Both the position numbers and the translations under genes were made by a program. The notes beneath the pieces were generated by a model that saw only the letters and a program-made list of their open reading frames with translations, had not been told where the DNA came from and ran no database searches. A stretch of 13,611 nucleotides of DNA. Origin: Candidatus Dojkabacteria bacterium (GTDB lineage: Bacteria; Patescibacteriota; Dojkabacteria; SC72). Shown here piece after piece: positions 1-6,056 of the stretch. Position 1 is the stretch's first letter. Every line of letters starts with the position of its first letter. The stretch is taken from positions 1 through 13,611 of the forward strand of contig WOZL01000003.1 in NCBI GenBank assembly GCA_011620305.1. The letters run 5' to 3'.

Positions 1-1
1 A

Positions 2-985
2 GTGACGAGGATGGATAAGATAGAAGTAAAGAGTGAAATAGGTGGATGCTCACTAGGAATTAGAGAATTAGACCCTCATATAGATATACTTAAAAGTTTA
101 GGTGCTATGGTTAAAACAAATAGACATCTTACAATTGACACATCTGGTGGACTAAAGGGTGGAGATATTTGGCTTGACTATATGTCTGTTACAACAACTG
201 AGAATTTCTTAATGGCTGCTTCTATGGCTCAAGGTAAATCTTCACTTACTAATGCTGCTTCTGAACCACACGTTCAAGATCTATGTAATTTTCTAATTCA
301 AATGGGAGCTAAGATTAAAGGAGTAGGTTCATGCAAAGTTGAGGTAGAGGGTGTTGAAGAGCTACACGGTACAGACTTCACTATTTCTTCGGACCACCAT
401 GAGATTACAACACTACTTGCTTTAGGCGCTATGACCAGGGGAGATGTAAGAGTTAGGAACGCTGAACCAGAATTTTTCCCATTGATAAAGAGATCTTTTG
501 AGAAATTAGGCGTTAATATTAAATATGAAGGTGATACAGCTATTGTTAATGGTAAACAAGACCTTAAAGTTTTAGAACCATATACAAAGAACTTGCTACA
601 AAAAATTGAAGCTGCACCTTGGCCATATTTCCCAGCTGATTTGCTTCCCTTAATGATAGCCCTTTCTGTAAAAGCTGAAGGTTCTATAATGTTTTGGAAC
701 AAACTTTATGAAGGAGGATTCTTCTGGATACCAGAAATTGTTAAGTTTGGAGCTCATGTAGTAATGTGCGATCCACATAGAGTCATTGTATATGGTAACA
801 AACCACTTAAAGCAGCTACTGTAAATGCACCTGATATTATTAGAGCAACTGTAGCGTTACTAATGGTGGCATTAACTATCGATGGTGAGAGTAGAATTAA
901 TAATGCAGATAGTATAAAGAGAGCTCATCCAAACTTTATAGAAAACTTAAACAAACTTGGTGCTGATATTGAGTGGGTAGAGTAG
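2..985 (+). CDS. murA: UDP-N-acetylglucosamine 1-carboxyvinyltransferase (MurA), 5'-truncated by window edge
   Basis: MurA transfers enolpyruvate from PEP to UDP-GlcNAc in the cytoplasm, the first committed step of peptidoglycan synthesis. The visible 327 residues correspond to about E. coli MurA residue 100 to the end, so roughly 100 N-terminal residues, including the Lys22/Asn23 region, lie off the window; the GTG at 2 is not the true start. Seen here: the active-site loop GGCSLGIRELD with the catalytic Cys at visible residue 16 (Cys115 in E. coli); the SVTTTENFLMAA core motif near 62-73; FPAD with the equivalent of Asp305 at 213; and IKRAHPNFIENL with the equivalent of Arg397 at 307. The usual RPVD after the Cys is RELD here. 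The Cys makes intrinsic fosfomycin resistance by Cys-to-Asp exchange unlikely. The gene ends in TAG immediately against the murF stop. Identity is firm; the start is unknown. Confidence 0.93.
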   Translation: MTRMDKIEVKSEIGGCSLGIRELDPHIDILKSLGAMVKTNRHLTIDTSGGLKGGDIWLDYMSVTTTENFLMAASMAQGKSSLTNAASEPHVQDLCNFLIQMGAKIKGVGSCKVEVEGVEELHGTDFTISSDHHEITTLLALGAMTRGDVRVRNAEPEFFPLIKRSFEKLGVNIKYEGDTAIVNGKQDLKVLEPYTKNLLQKIEAAPWPYFPADLLPLMIALSVKAEGSIMFWNKLYEGGFFWIPEIVKFGAHVVMCDPHRVIVYGNKPLKAATVNAPDIIRATVALLMVALTIDGESRINNADSIKRAHPNFIENLNKLGADIEWVE

Positions 986-2332
986 TTACTTCTCAATATT
1001 ATACAAACCAACACTATGACTAGCCTTTAGTAATATTGCAGTTTTCTTTCTTACATTACGTTTGATTCTTTCAACTATTACTTCGGCCTGATACCAATTG
1101 ATTAGCTTCTCTCCAAGACCAAAGTCTTTGTAGTAATCACCTACATAGTATACTTTACTAAATTTTTTACGCTTAACTAATTCTCCAAGTAATCTATGTT
1201 GCTCTTGGGTAACCTTACCTAACTCTTTCATATCACCTAAAATTAAAACTCTGTCATAATCTCTTTCATCAAAGATATCATCAAAGGTTTCTATAGACAT
1301 TCTCATAGAAGTAGGATTAGCATTATACGCATCATTTACCAAAGTAACATATTCATTTAATTCCTTAATCTCAAACCTTCCCTCAAAAGCTGTGTACTCT
1401 TTAAGTGCCTTTACTGAATCTTTTACATCTACACCTAGTAAATCTGCTAATGCAATAGCAGCTAATGCATTGTATGCCAAATCTTTCCCATATGCCTTAA
1501 TAAAGCCTGTGTACTCTTCCCCCTCATGAACAAAAGTAAACTCGGTGCCCTCTAATGAGACATCCGAATTAATTAATCTAAAATCTTTTCCTTCATGGCC
1601 ATATGTTAAGAGCTGATAGGTATACTGTGCTTCTATTTTTTTAAGCCAGTTATCATCAGCATTAAGAACTAAGGGCTTACCACTTCTGTGTAAATAGTCA
1701 GCTAAATCTTTTTTAGTTTCATAGACATTTCTAATACCTCCAACATTTTCTGCATGTACAAAACCAATATTTAATATTGCTCCCAAATCTGGTTCTATTG
1801 CTCTACTTTGCCATCCAATTTCTCCTTTACGATCCATTGCAAACTCTAAAACAATGTAATCATGGTCATCATATTCAGAGAGTACCTTTGCATTACCCCA
1901 TAGAGTATTATAATTCCTGTCCGAATTTAATACTTTACCTTTACTTTCTAAAATCTTAACCAACATCTCTCTAGTAGTTGTTTTACCTGTACTTCCTGTA
2001 ATAGCCACTCTAGGAGCAGTAATATCTGAAAAGATTACATTAACTATTTTTTCTAAACCCTCCTCAATTGAATCAACTACTATAATAGGTTCCTTTCTAT
2101 CTACATATTCGGTTAAATGTGCACTATCACATAGGGTAGCTACAGCCCCATTATTAAAAGCTTGTGGTATAAAGTCATGACCATTGAAGTTTTCGCCCTC
2201 TAATGGAAAAAAGATGTCTCCCTTCTCTATAGTCCTACTGTCATAGCTCACACCCGTTATATCAACATCTTGAAAATGGATAATCTCAAACTCTGGTAAC
2301 CGCTCCTGAATCTTAGATAGCTTTACTTTCAT
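986..2332 (-). CDS. murF: UDP-N-acetylmuramoyl-tripeptide--D-alanyl-D-alanine ligase (MurF)
   Basis: MurF adds the D-Ala-D-Ala dipeptide to the UDP-MurNAc-tripeptide with ATP, the last cytoplasmic step before MraY. The 448 residues match the family size. The N-terminal Mur substrate domain carries GVSYDSRTIEKGDIFFPL (27-44). The ATPase domain has the P-loop GSTGKTT (113-119), NYNTLWGN (140-147) and the Glu of VLEFAMDRKGEI (161-172). The C-terminal ligase domain has NDAYNANPTSM (333-343) and LGDMKELG (365-372). NANPTS and the Mur-type GDM-ELG favour MurF over MurE or MurC. The start is the ATG at 2332, which gives the expected N-terminus; there is no Shine-Dalgarno and an extended -10 lies about 30 nt upstream. 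It is divergent from mraZ and convergent with murA. Its position outside the mraZ-mraY run is a rearrangement of the classic dcw order. Confidence 0.93.
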   Translation of the reverse strand: MKVKLSKIQERLPEFEIIHFQDVDITGVSYDSRTIEKGDIFFPLEGENFNGHDFIPQAFNNGAVATLCDSAHLTEYVDRKEPIIVVDSIEEGLEKIVNVIFSDITAPRVAITGSTGKTTTREMLVKILESKGKVLNSDRNYNTLWGNAKVLSEYDDHDYIVLEFAMDRKGEIGWQSRAIEPDLGAILNIGFVHAENVGGIRNVYETKKDLADYLHRSGKPLVLNADDNWLKKIEAQYTYQLLTYGHEGKDFRLINSDVSLEGTEFTFVHEGEEYTGFIKAYGKDLAYNALAAIALADLLGVDVKDSVKALKEYTAFEGRFEIKELNEYVTLVNDAYNANPTSMRMSIETFDDIFDERDYDRVLILGDMKELGKVTQEQHRLLGELVKRKKFSKVYYVGDYYKDFGLGEKLINWYQAEVIVERIKRNVRKKTAILLKASHSVGLYNIEK

Positions 2333-2360
2333 ATTTTTTAAATAATGACTTAAACATTAA

Positions 2361-2369
2361 ATAGTACCA
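2361..2369 (-). promoter_or_regulatory. Probable extended -10 promoter for murF
   Basis: On the minus strand this reads TGGTACTAT: an extended -10 TG dinucleotide, one base, then TACTAT (5/6 to TATAAT). It ends 28 nt before the murF ATG, giving a leader of about 20 nt without a Shine-Dalgarno. The flanking ATATATGGTAC-AT string also occurs upstream of the minus-strand gene starting at 7757, which supports a shared promoter type. With a 17-bp spacer, the -35 position falls inside the neighbouring CCTAGG palindrome, so that repeat may influence murF expression. This is a motif call only. Confidence 0.5.
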
Positions 2370-2377
2370 TATATTCG

Positions 2378-2463
2378 AGGCCAGACCTAGGTCTGACCCT
2401 CAAATCGAAAAAGGCTGATATGTAAGCATAATTTCTGAGCAGGGTCGGACCTAGGCCAGACCT
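2378..2463. repeat. REP/BIME-like inverted pair of CCTAGG-centred palindromes
   Basis: Two GC-rich 23-base units, 2378-2400 and 2441-2463, are inverted relative to each other (19 of 23 positions agree) and separated by 40 AT-rich bases. Each is itself palindromic around CCTAGG. The left has a perfect 14-bp palindrome (CAGACCTAGGTCTG, 2382-2395) with GG/CC extensions; the right (2443-2462) is imperfect with two mismatched pairs. Composition is sharply unlike the surroundings. The GGTCTGACC core resembles terminal or REP sequences associated with Y1/RAYT transposases, from general knowledge and not from a search. It could be a mobile REP-like element, a MITE remnant, or a two-site operator between the divergent murF and mraZ promoters. 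No transposase gene is in the window. Confidence 0.6.
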
Positions 2464-2538
2464 TTTGTAGTTGGGGTGTAATAACAAACGCCTTGTAGTA
2501 TTTATTACTTGACCTATCTACAATTTAAATGTTACATT

Positions 2539-2572
2539 AGTGGCAAGAAGTGGAAATAAGTGGTGAAAGGTG
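2539..2572 (+). promoter_or_regulatory. MraZ operator (MraZ box), tandem 10-bp repeats
   Basis: AGTGG occurs at 2539-2543, 2549-2553 and 2559-2563. A fourth GTG at 2570-2572 keeps exact 10-bp phase, so four half-sites lie on one face of the helix. MraZ proteins are known to bind clusters of GTGG-type direct repeats at about 10-bp spacing just before their own gene and to autorepress the division cluster. The array ends at the -10 element of mraZ, so binding would block RNA polymerase. This is a strong match to the known arrangement. Confidence 0.85.
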
Positions 2573-2579
2573 ATATATT
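2571..2579 (+). promoter_or_regulatory. Extended -10 promoter of the mraZ (dcw) operon
   Basis: TGATATATT is TG, one base, then TATATT (5/6 to TATAAT). It ends 6 nt before the ATG at 2586, so transcription would begin at or beside the start codon. The same bases overlap AGGTGA, which could be read as a Shine-Dalgarno 12 nt from the ATG. A second possible promoter is TTGACC (2509-2514) with TGTTACATT (2530-2538), which would start within the operator and leave a leader of about 40 nt. The leaderless reading matches the pattern at several other genes here. Confidence 0.55.
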
Positions 2580-2585
2580 GAAAAT

Positions 2586-3029
2586 ATGCTAATAGGAGAA
2601 TACACAGGAAAAGTAGGAGAGAAGAAAAGAGTTTCACTTCCTAGTAAGTTTAGAGAAGAGTTAGGAGATGAAATTATCTTAACTCGAGGATATGAGGATG
2701 CACTCATAGTAGTAAATAAGAAGCTATGGGAAAGTATAGCCTCAGAAGTAATGAATGGCTCTTTTATAGATAAAAACATCCGAGATACAAGTAGATTCTT
2801 GGTAGGAGGTGCAAAAGAAATTGAGCTTGATACACAGGGACGATTTGTAATCCCTCAAGCACTCTTTGAGCATGCAAACTTAGAGGATGAAGTAGTATTT
2901 ATTGGTCTAATTAACTGGATAGAGATATGGGATAAGAAGAAATGGGAAGAAAGACTAGAATACCTAAAAGAGAATAGCGACAAAATTGCTACTGAGATTA
3001 GTAAGATGAATAAGCAGGTAAATGGATAA
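2586..3029 (+). CDS. mraZ: Transcriptional regulator MraZ
   Basis: MraZ is an AbrB/SpoVT-fold DNA-binding protein that forms multimeric rings and controls the dcw cluster. The 147 residues match the family. Two tandem swapped-hairpin half domains are visible: the first around GEKKRVSLPSKFRE (11-24), where the usual D-x-x-G-R is altered to EKKR, and the second around LDTQGRFVIP (81-90), which keeps D-x-x-G-R. The C-terminus is charged and helical. The start ATG at 2586 gives the expected short lead-in before the first half domain. The operator of AGTGG repeats directly upstream implies autoregulation. The stop overlaps the rsmH start by 8 nt (ATGGATAA), so the two are translationally coupled. 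As the first gene of the cluster its context agrees fully with the call. Confidence 0.95.
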   Translation: MLIGEYTGKVGEKKRVSLPSKFREELGDEIILTRGYEDALIVVNKKLWESIASEVMNGSFIDKNIRDTSRFLVGGAKEIELDTQGRFVIPQALFEHANLEDEVVFIGLINWIEIWDKKKWEERLEYLKENSDKIATEISKMNKQVNG

Positions 3030-3906
3030 GATACATATACCAGTTCTACTTGATGAATCAATTGAAGCTCTGAATGTAAAGCTAGATGGTTTTTACATTG
3101 ATTGTACCCTAGGGGATGGAAGTCATAGTAATAAAATACTGTCCCAACTTTCATCCCAAGGGTTACTTCTAAGTATCGACCAAGATCAAAACGCTATTGA
3201 TTTTGTCAAAAGTTACTACGATATTCCTAATAACTGGATTATTAAAAAAGGTAACTTTGCAAATCTTAAACAGATAGTAAAAAGCTTAGAGGTTAATAAA
3301 GAGGCAGATGGAGTTTTGATGGATATAGGACTTTCATCCAGACAACTTGAGGAATCTGAGGGTAGAGGATTTAGTTACCAAAAAGAAAACGAACCTCTAG
3401 ACATGCGTATGGACCAAGAGCTTAGTGTAACCGCATTAGACCTTCTTAAAGTACTAAAAGAGCATGAACTCACTAAACTGTTTAAAGTATATGGAGAGGA
3501 AAGATACGCCAAACCAATTGCTAAAGCGATAAAAGAAGATATCTCGGAAATTAATACAGTTGGAGATCTCACAAGCCTTATCTACAACGTTGTTCCGGTA
3601 GCAAAGAGCAACAAAAACCCATCTCGCAGGGTTTTTCAGGCCCTGCGGATTGCGGTTAATGATGAACTTAACAGCTTGAAAGAAGGGTTAGATAATGCTT
3701 TTGAGATCTTAACAACCGGAGGAAGAATAGCGGTAATATCTTTTCACTCTCTTGAAGATAGAATTGTTAAAGAGTTCTTTAATGAAAAAGAAAAGAGTAA
3801 GCAAGGTAAATTGGTAAACCAAAAGCCAATTACAGCTAAAAAGGAAGAGATAGAGAAAAACCCAAGGTCTTCATCTGCTAAGTTAAGAGTATTAGAAAAA
3901 ATTTAA
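3022..3906 (+). CDS. rsmH: 16S rRNA (cytosine(1402)-N4)-methyltransferase RsmH (MraW)
   Basis: RsmH uses SAM to methylate N4 of C1402 in the 16S rRNA decoding centre. The 294 residues are near family length. Motif I is DCTLGDGSHS (27-36); DIGLSSRQLE followed by GRGFSYQ and PLDMRM (101-130) is the family signature; further blocks are YGEERYAKPIAKAI (157-170), NPSRRVFQALRIAVNDEL (199-216), GGRIAVISFHSLEDRIVK (233-250) and the C-terminal NPRSSSAKLRVLE (280-292). All expected blocks are intact. The start ATG overlaps the end of mraZ by 8 nt, with AGGT a few bases before it. A GC-rich patch with a 7-bp hairpin sits in the RRVFQALR block. RsmI, which methylates the ribose of the same nucleotide, is also encoded in this window. 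Confidence 0.96.
   Translation: MDKIHIPVLLDESIEALNVKLDGFYIDCTLGDGSHSNKILSQLSSQGLLLSIDQDQNAIDFVKSYYDIPNNWIIKKGNFANLKQIVKSLEVNKEADGVLMDIGLSSRQLEESEGRGFSYQKENEPLDMRMDQELSVTALDLLKVLKEHELTKLFKVYGEERYAKPIAKAIKEDISEINTVGDLTSLIYNVVPVAKSNKNPSRRVFQALRIAVNDELNSLKEGLDNAFEILTTGGRIAVISFHSLEDRIVKEFFNEKEKSKQGKLVNQKPITAKKEEIEKNPRSSSAKLRVLEKI
3625..3647 (+). other. GC-rich hairpin inside rsmH
   Basis: CGCAGGG (3625-3631) and CCCTGCG (3641-3647) form a perfect 7-bp stem around a 9-nt loop. The encoded region (RRVFQALRIAV) uses CGC, CAG, GCC, CTG, CGG and GCG codons, while neighbouring codons are AT-rich. There is no T-tract after it, so it is not a terminator. It may be chance in a conserved coding block, or a structured mRNA element. 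Confidence 0.4.
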
Positions 3907-3925
3907 AATATTTACTGCCTTCAAC

Positions 3926-4210
3926 TTGAGAAAGACCAACATATCGATAAAAATATTTGCTGTATGTACGATTATATTCTTTGTCGCCCAACTAATTGTA
4001 AATTCTAGATTAAGCCCATTAGGTAGTAACTTGCAAGAACTAAATAAAGAGAAAGAGTATTTAGTTGAAATAAATGAAAATATTAATGAAGAGCTAGCAA
4101 AATTAGACTCCATTATTGTTGTAAAAGAATTAGCTCAAAAGAAATTAAACTTTGATAAACATACTGTCCAATCAACTATCTACATAAACAATGTATTAGC
4201 TGAAAGATAG
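3926..4210 (+). CDS. ftsL: FtsL/DivIC-like septum formation protein
   Basis: This is a small bitopic membrane protein in the position FtsL always takes, between rsmH and the division PBP. FtsL recruits and activates the septal synthase with FtsB/DivIC. About 94 residues show one transmembrane segment (about 8-26, IKIFAVCTIIFFVAQLIV), then a heptad-rich coiled-coil stretch (about 34-62, rich in Leu, Glu, Asn) and a short extracellular tail with VVKELAQKKLNF, like the C-terminal block of FtsL/DivIC. No ATG or GTG precedes the membrane segment. The TTG at 3926 is the only standard start and has no Shine-Dalgarno; the frame is open from 3896, so a different non-ATG start is possible. The stop lies one base before the PBP start. 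Assignment rests on architecture and synteny, since the family is poorly conserved in sequence. Confidence 0.75.
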   Translation: MRKTNISIKIFAVCTIIFFVAQLIVNSRLSPLGSNLQELNKEKEYLVEINENINEELAKLDSIIVVKELAQKKLNFDKHTVQSTIYINNVLAER

Positions 4211-4211
4211 T

Positions 4212-6023
4212 ATGGCCAGCTTAAACAAACTTCACAAAAAACAAACAAAAGCCAAAAAAGGTACTTCTAACTCTGGATATACAGTAGTATTACTATCAAT
4301 CTTACTTCTAGGTGCTCTTGTTTTATTCCAAGCATTCAGATGGCAAATCATAGAGCGTGAGAAATTTATCACACTAGCTGCCCAGCAGTACAACAACAAC
4401 TCCAAAGAGTTACCTCAAAGAGGAAAGATATTAGCTAAAGATGGCACTATACTAGCTGTTGATGAACCTGTATGGAATGTATACGCAAGTCTAAGCTCTG
4501 ATGAAATGGAAAGAGAGGAGTTCTTTTCTAAAAAAACAGAGTTCGTTTCTGAAGTAGCAACGATATTGGGTATAACAAGAGAGGAGATAAACGCTAAGCT
4601 TACTGATGACTTTAGATATGTAAAAATATATGAAGGTATATCTAATGAAAAGAAATCAGCACTTAAATCGATAGATGTGTTCGATATCCCTAATCTAGGT
4701 CTCTATTTTGAAAAAGATGTAAGAAGAACTTATCCAAACAACACATTAGCTTCACATGTACTTGGGTTTATTGGTAAAAACTCTGAAGGAGAATATGTAG
4801 GACAGTATGGGATAGAAGGATATTACTTCACAGATATTGAGGGCCAAGCCGGATATTTCTCTGGGGAGAAAGACTCTAGTGGTAATGTAATACTAAATGA
4901 GGAGTATAATCCCTTACAAGCTAGGTCTGGAAAAACTTTTCGTTTAACAATTGAACCTAGCATCCAACTTAAAGTAGAGGAAGCTCTTGAAAAGGGTGTA
5001 AAAGAAACTCAATCAAAAAGTGGTACTGTGATTATAATGAACCCTAAAACAGGTGCAATAATAGCTATGGCAAACTATCCAAATTACAATCCAAATGAGT
5101 ATTGGCTTACACAAGAGCCATGGATTTTTAAGAATCTAGCAGTTTCAGATGTTTATGAGTACGGCTCCGCGCATAAGCCAATAACTGTAGCCATTGCTAT
5201 TGAGTCTGGAATACCTAAAGATTTTAAATGTAATGATAGTACAGGTTATCTAGATCTTTATGAAGCAACAGGTTATGCCGATCTTAAGGGCAGAAAAATT
5301 TACACTTGGAATAGGAAACCAAATGGTATTCAAGGCTTCGCTGAAATGTTTGCTAGTTCTAATAACCCCTGCATAGCTCGTACAGCTTTAGAGATTGATT
5401 ATCAATACTATTACAATAAACTGAAAGAATTTGGTATTGGTACCTCTATAAACATAGGCCTGCAAGAAGAATCTACTAGCTATCTTAAGCCTTTTGATCT
5501 CTGGACGAGATTAGACATTATTACTTCCTCATATGGACAGGCCATCTCAGCAACACCTCTACAAGTTATTTCAGCCATTTCAACTATTGCAAATGATGGG
5601 AAAAGAATGCAACCCTATATTGTAGATGCGATGATTGATGAAGAAGAAACACATGTGACTGAACCCCAAGTGATATCTCAACCAATTTCAGAAGACACAG
5701 CAGATAGTGTAGCACAAATGATGAGAGCAGTAGTAGAAGATGGTGGAATATTCGCTACGGAAAAAGAGCGAGTAAAAGATTATGAAATATCTGCTAAAAC
5801 AGGTACAGCACAGGTTGTAAAAGTAGGGGAGGTAGGATATCAAGAAGGAGCTACTATTGCAACATATATAGGTTTTGCACCTACTTCAGATCCCAAAATG
5901 ATAATGCTAGTGAGATTAGCAGAATCTCAAGCAGCAGAATTTTCTTCATACACAGCAGTACCTTTGTGGAACGACATATTTCTAGATATAGTCAATGACC
6001 TAGAAATTCCTAAGAGAAACTGA
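4212..6023 (+). CDS. ftsI: Class B penicillin-binding protein, division transpeptidase (FtsI/PBP3-like)
   Basis: This is a D,D-transpeptidase that cross-links septal peptidoglycan outside the membrane. In order along its 603 residues: a basic cytoplasmic tail (1-22), one transmembrane anchor (about 23-42), the class B dimerisation/pedestal domain (about 66-240, with RGKILAKDGTILA and RRTYPNNTLASHVLGFIG), then the transpeptidase domain (about 250-590). Catalytic motifs are complete: SxxK as S319-A-H-K322, SxN as S382-S-N384, and KTG at 529-531 (KTGTAQ). The more usual S-T-F-K is S-A-H-K here, which still fits the motif. No PASTA domain follows. The start ATG is 1 nt after the ftsL-like stop, so coupling is likely; only a weak GAAAG precedes it. 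It is the only gene in the window ending in TGA. Position in the dcw cluster favours FtsI over the elongation PBP2. Confidence 0.92.
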   Translation: MASLNKLHKKQTKAKKGTSNSGYTVVLLSILLLGALVLFQAFRWQIIEREKFITLAAQQYNNNSKELPQRGKILAKDGTILAVDEPVWNVYASLSSDEMEREEFFSKKTEFVSEVATILGITREEINAKLTDDFRYVKIYEGISNEKKSALKSIDVFDIPNLGLYFEKDVRRTYPNNTLASHVLGFIGKNSEGEYVGQYGIEGYYFTDIEGQAGYFSGEKDSSGNVILNEEYNPLQARSGKTFRLTIEPSIQLKVEEALEKGVKETQSKSGTVIIMNPKTGAIIAMANYPNYNPNEYWLTQEPWIFKNLAVSDVYEYGSAHKPITVAIAIESGIPKDFKCNDSTGYLDLYEATGYADLKGRKIYTWNRKPNGIQGFAEMFASSNNPCIARTALEIDYQYYYNKLKEFGIGTSINIGLQEESTSYLKPFDLWTRLDIITSSYGQAISATPLQVISAISTIANDGKRMQPYIVDAMIDEEETHVTEPQVISQPISEDTADSVAQMMRAVVEDGGIFATEKERVKDYEISAKTGTAQVVKVGEVGYQEGATIATYIGFAPTSDPKMIMLVRLAESQAAEFSSYTAVPLWNDIFLDIVNDLEIPKRN

Positions 6024-6045
6024 GATAATTAGCAAATAACTTAAC

Positions 6046-6050
6046 GAGGT
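6046..6050 (+). promoter_or_regulatory. Shine-Dalgarno of mraY
   Basis: GAGGT lies 6 nt before the ATG at 6057, the clearest Shine-Dalgarno in the window. It fixes the mraY start and contrasts with the SD-free, promoter-adjacent starts of most first genes here. Confidence 0.75.
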
Positions 6051-6056
6051 AGATTA

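Noticed and set aside
298..702. Minus-strand open frame of 134 codons inside murA
   Set aside because: It lies wholly within a clearly conserved MurA coding region and shows no domain, RBS or promoter; it is a shadow frame.
2378..2463. Intrinsic terminator reading of the palindromes
   Set aside because: It lies upstream of both flanking genes, which diverge, and no long T-tract follows either stem.
2378..2572. CRISPR array
   Set aside because: The two palindromic units are inverted, not tandem, and the AGTGG units are 10 bp apart without spacers; neither resembles a CRISPR repeat-spacer structure and no cas gene is present.
2855..3154. Minus-strand open frame across the mraZ-rsmH junction
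   Set aside because: It opposes two well-supported overlapping genes and its translation is low-complexity without motifs.
6021..6032. TGA as a glycine codon (code 25), as in Gracilibacteria or Absconditabacteria
   Set aside because: No gene contains an internal TGA, and TGA ends the PBP normally. An extension would add only two residues after it before TAG.
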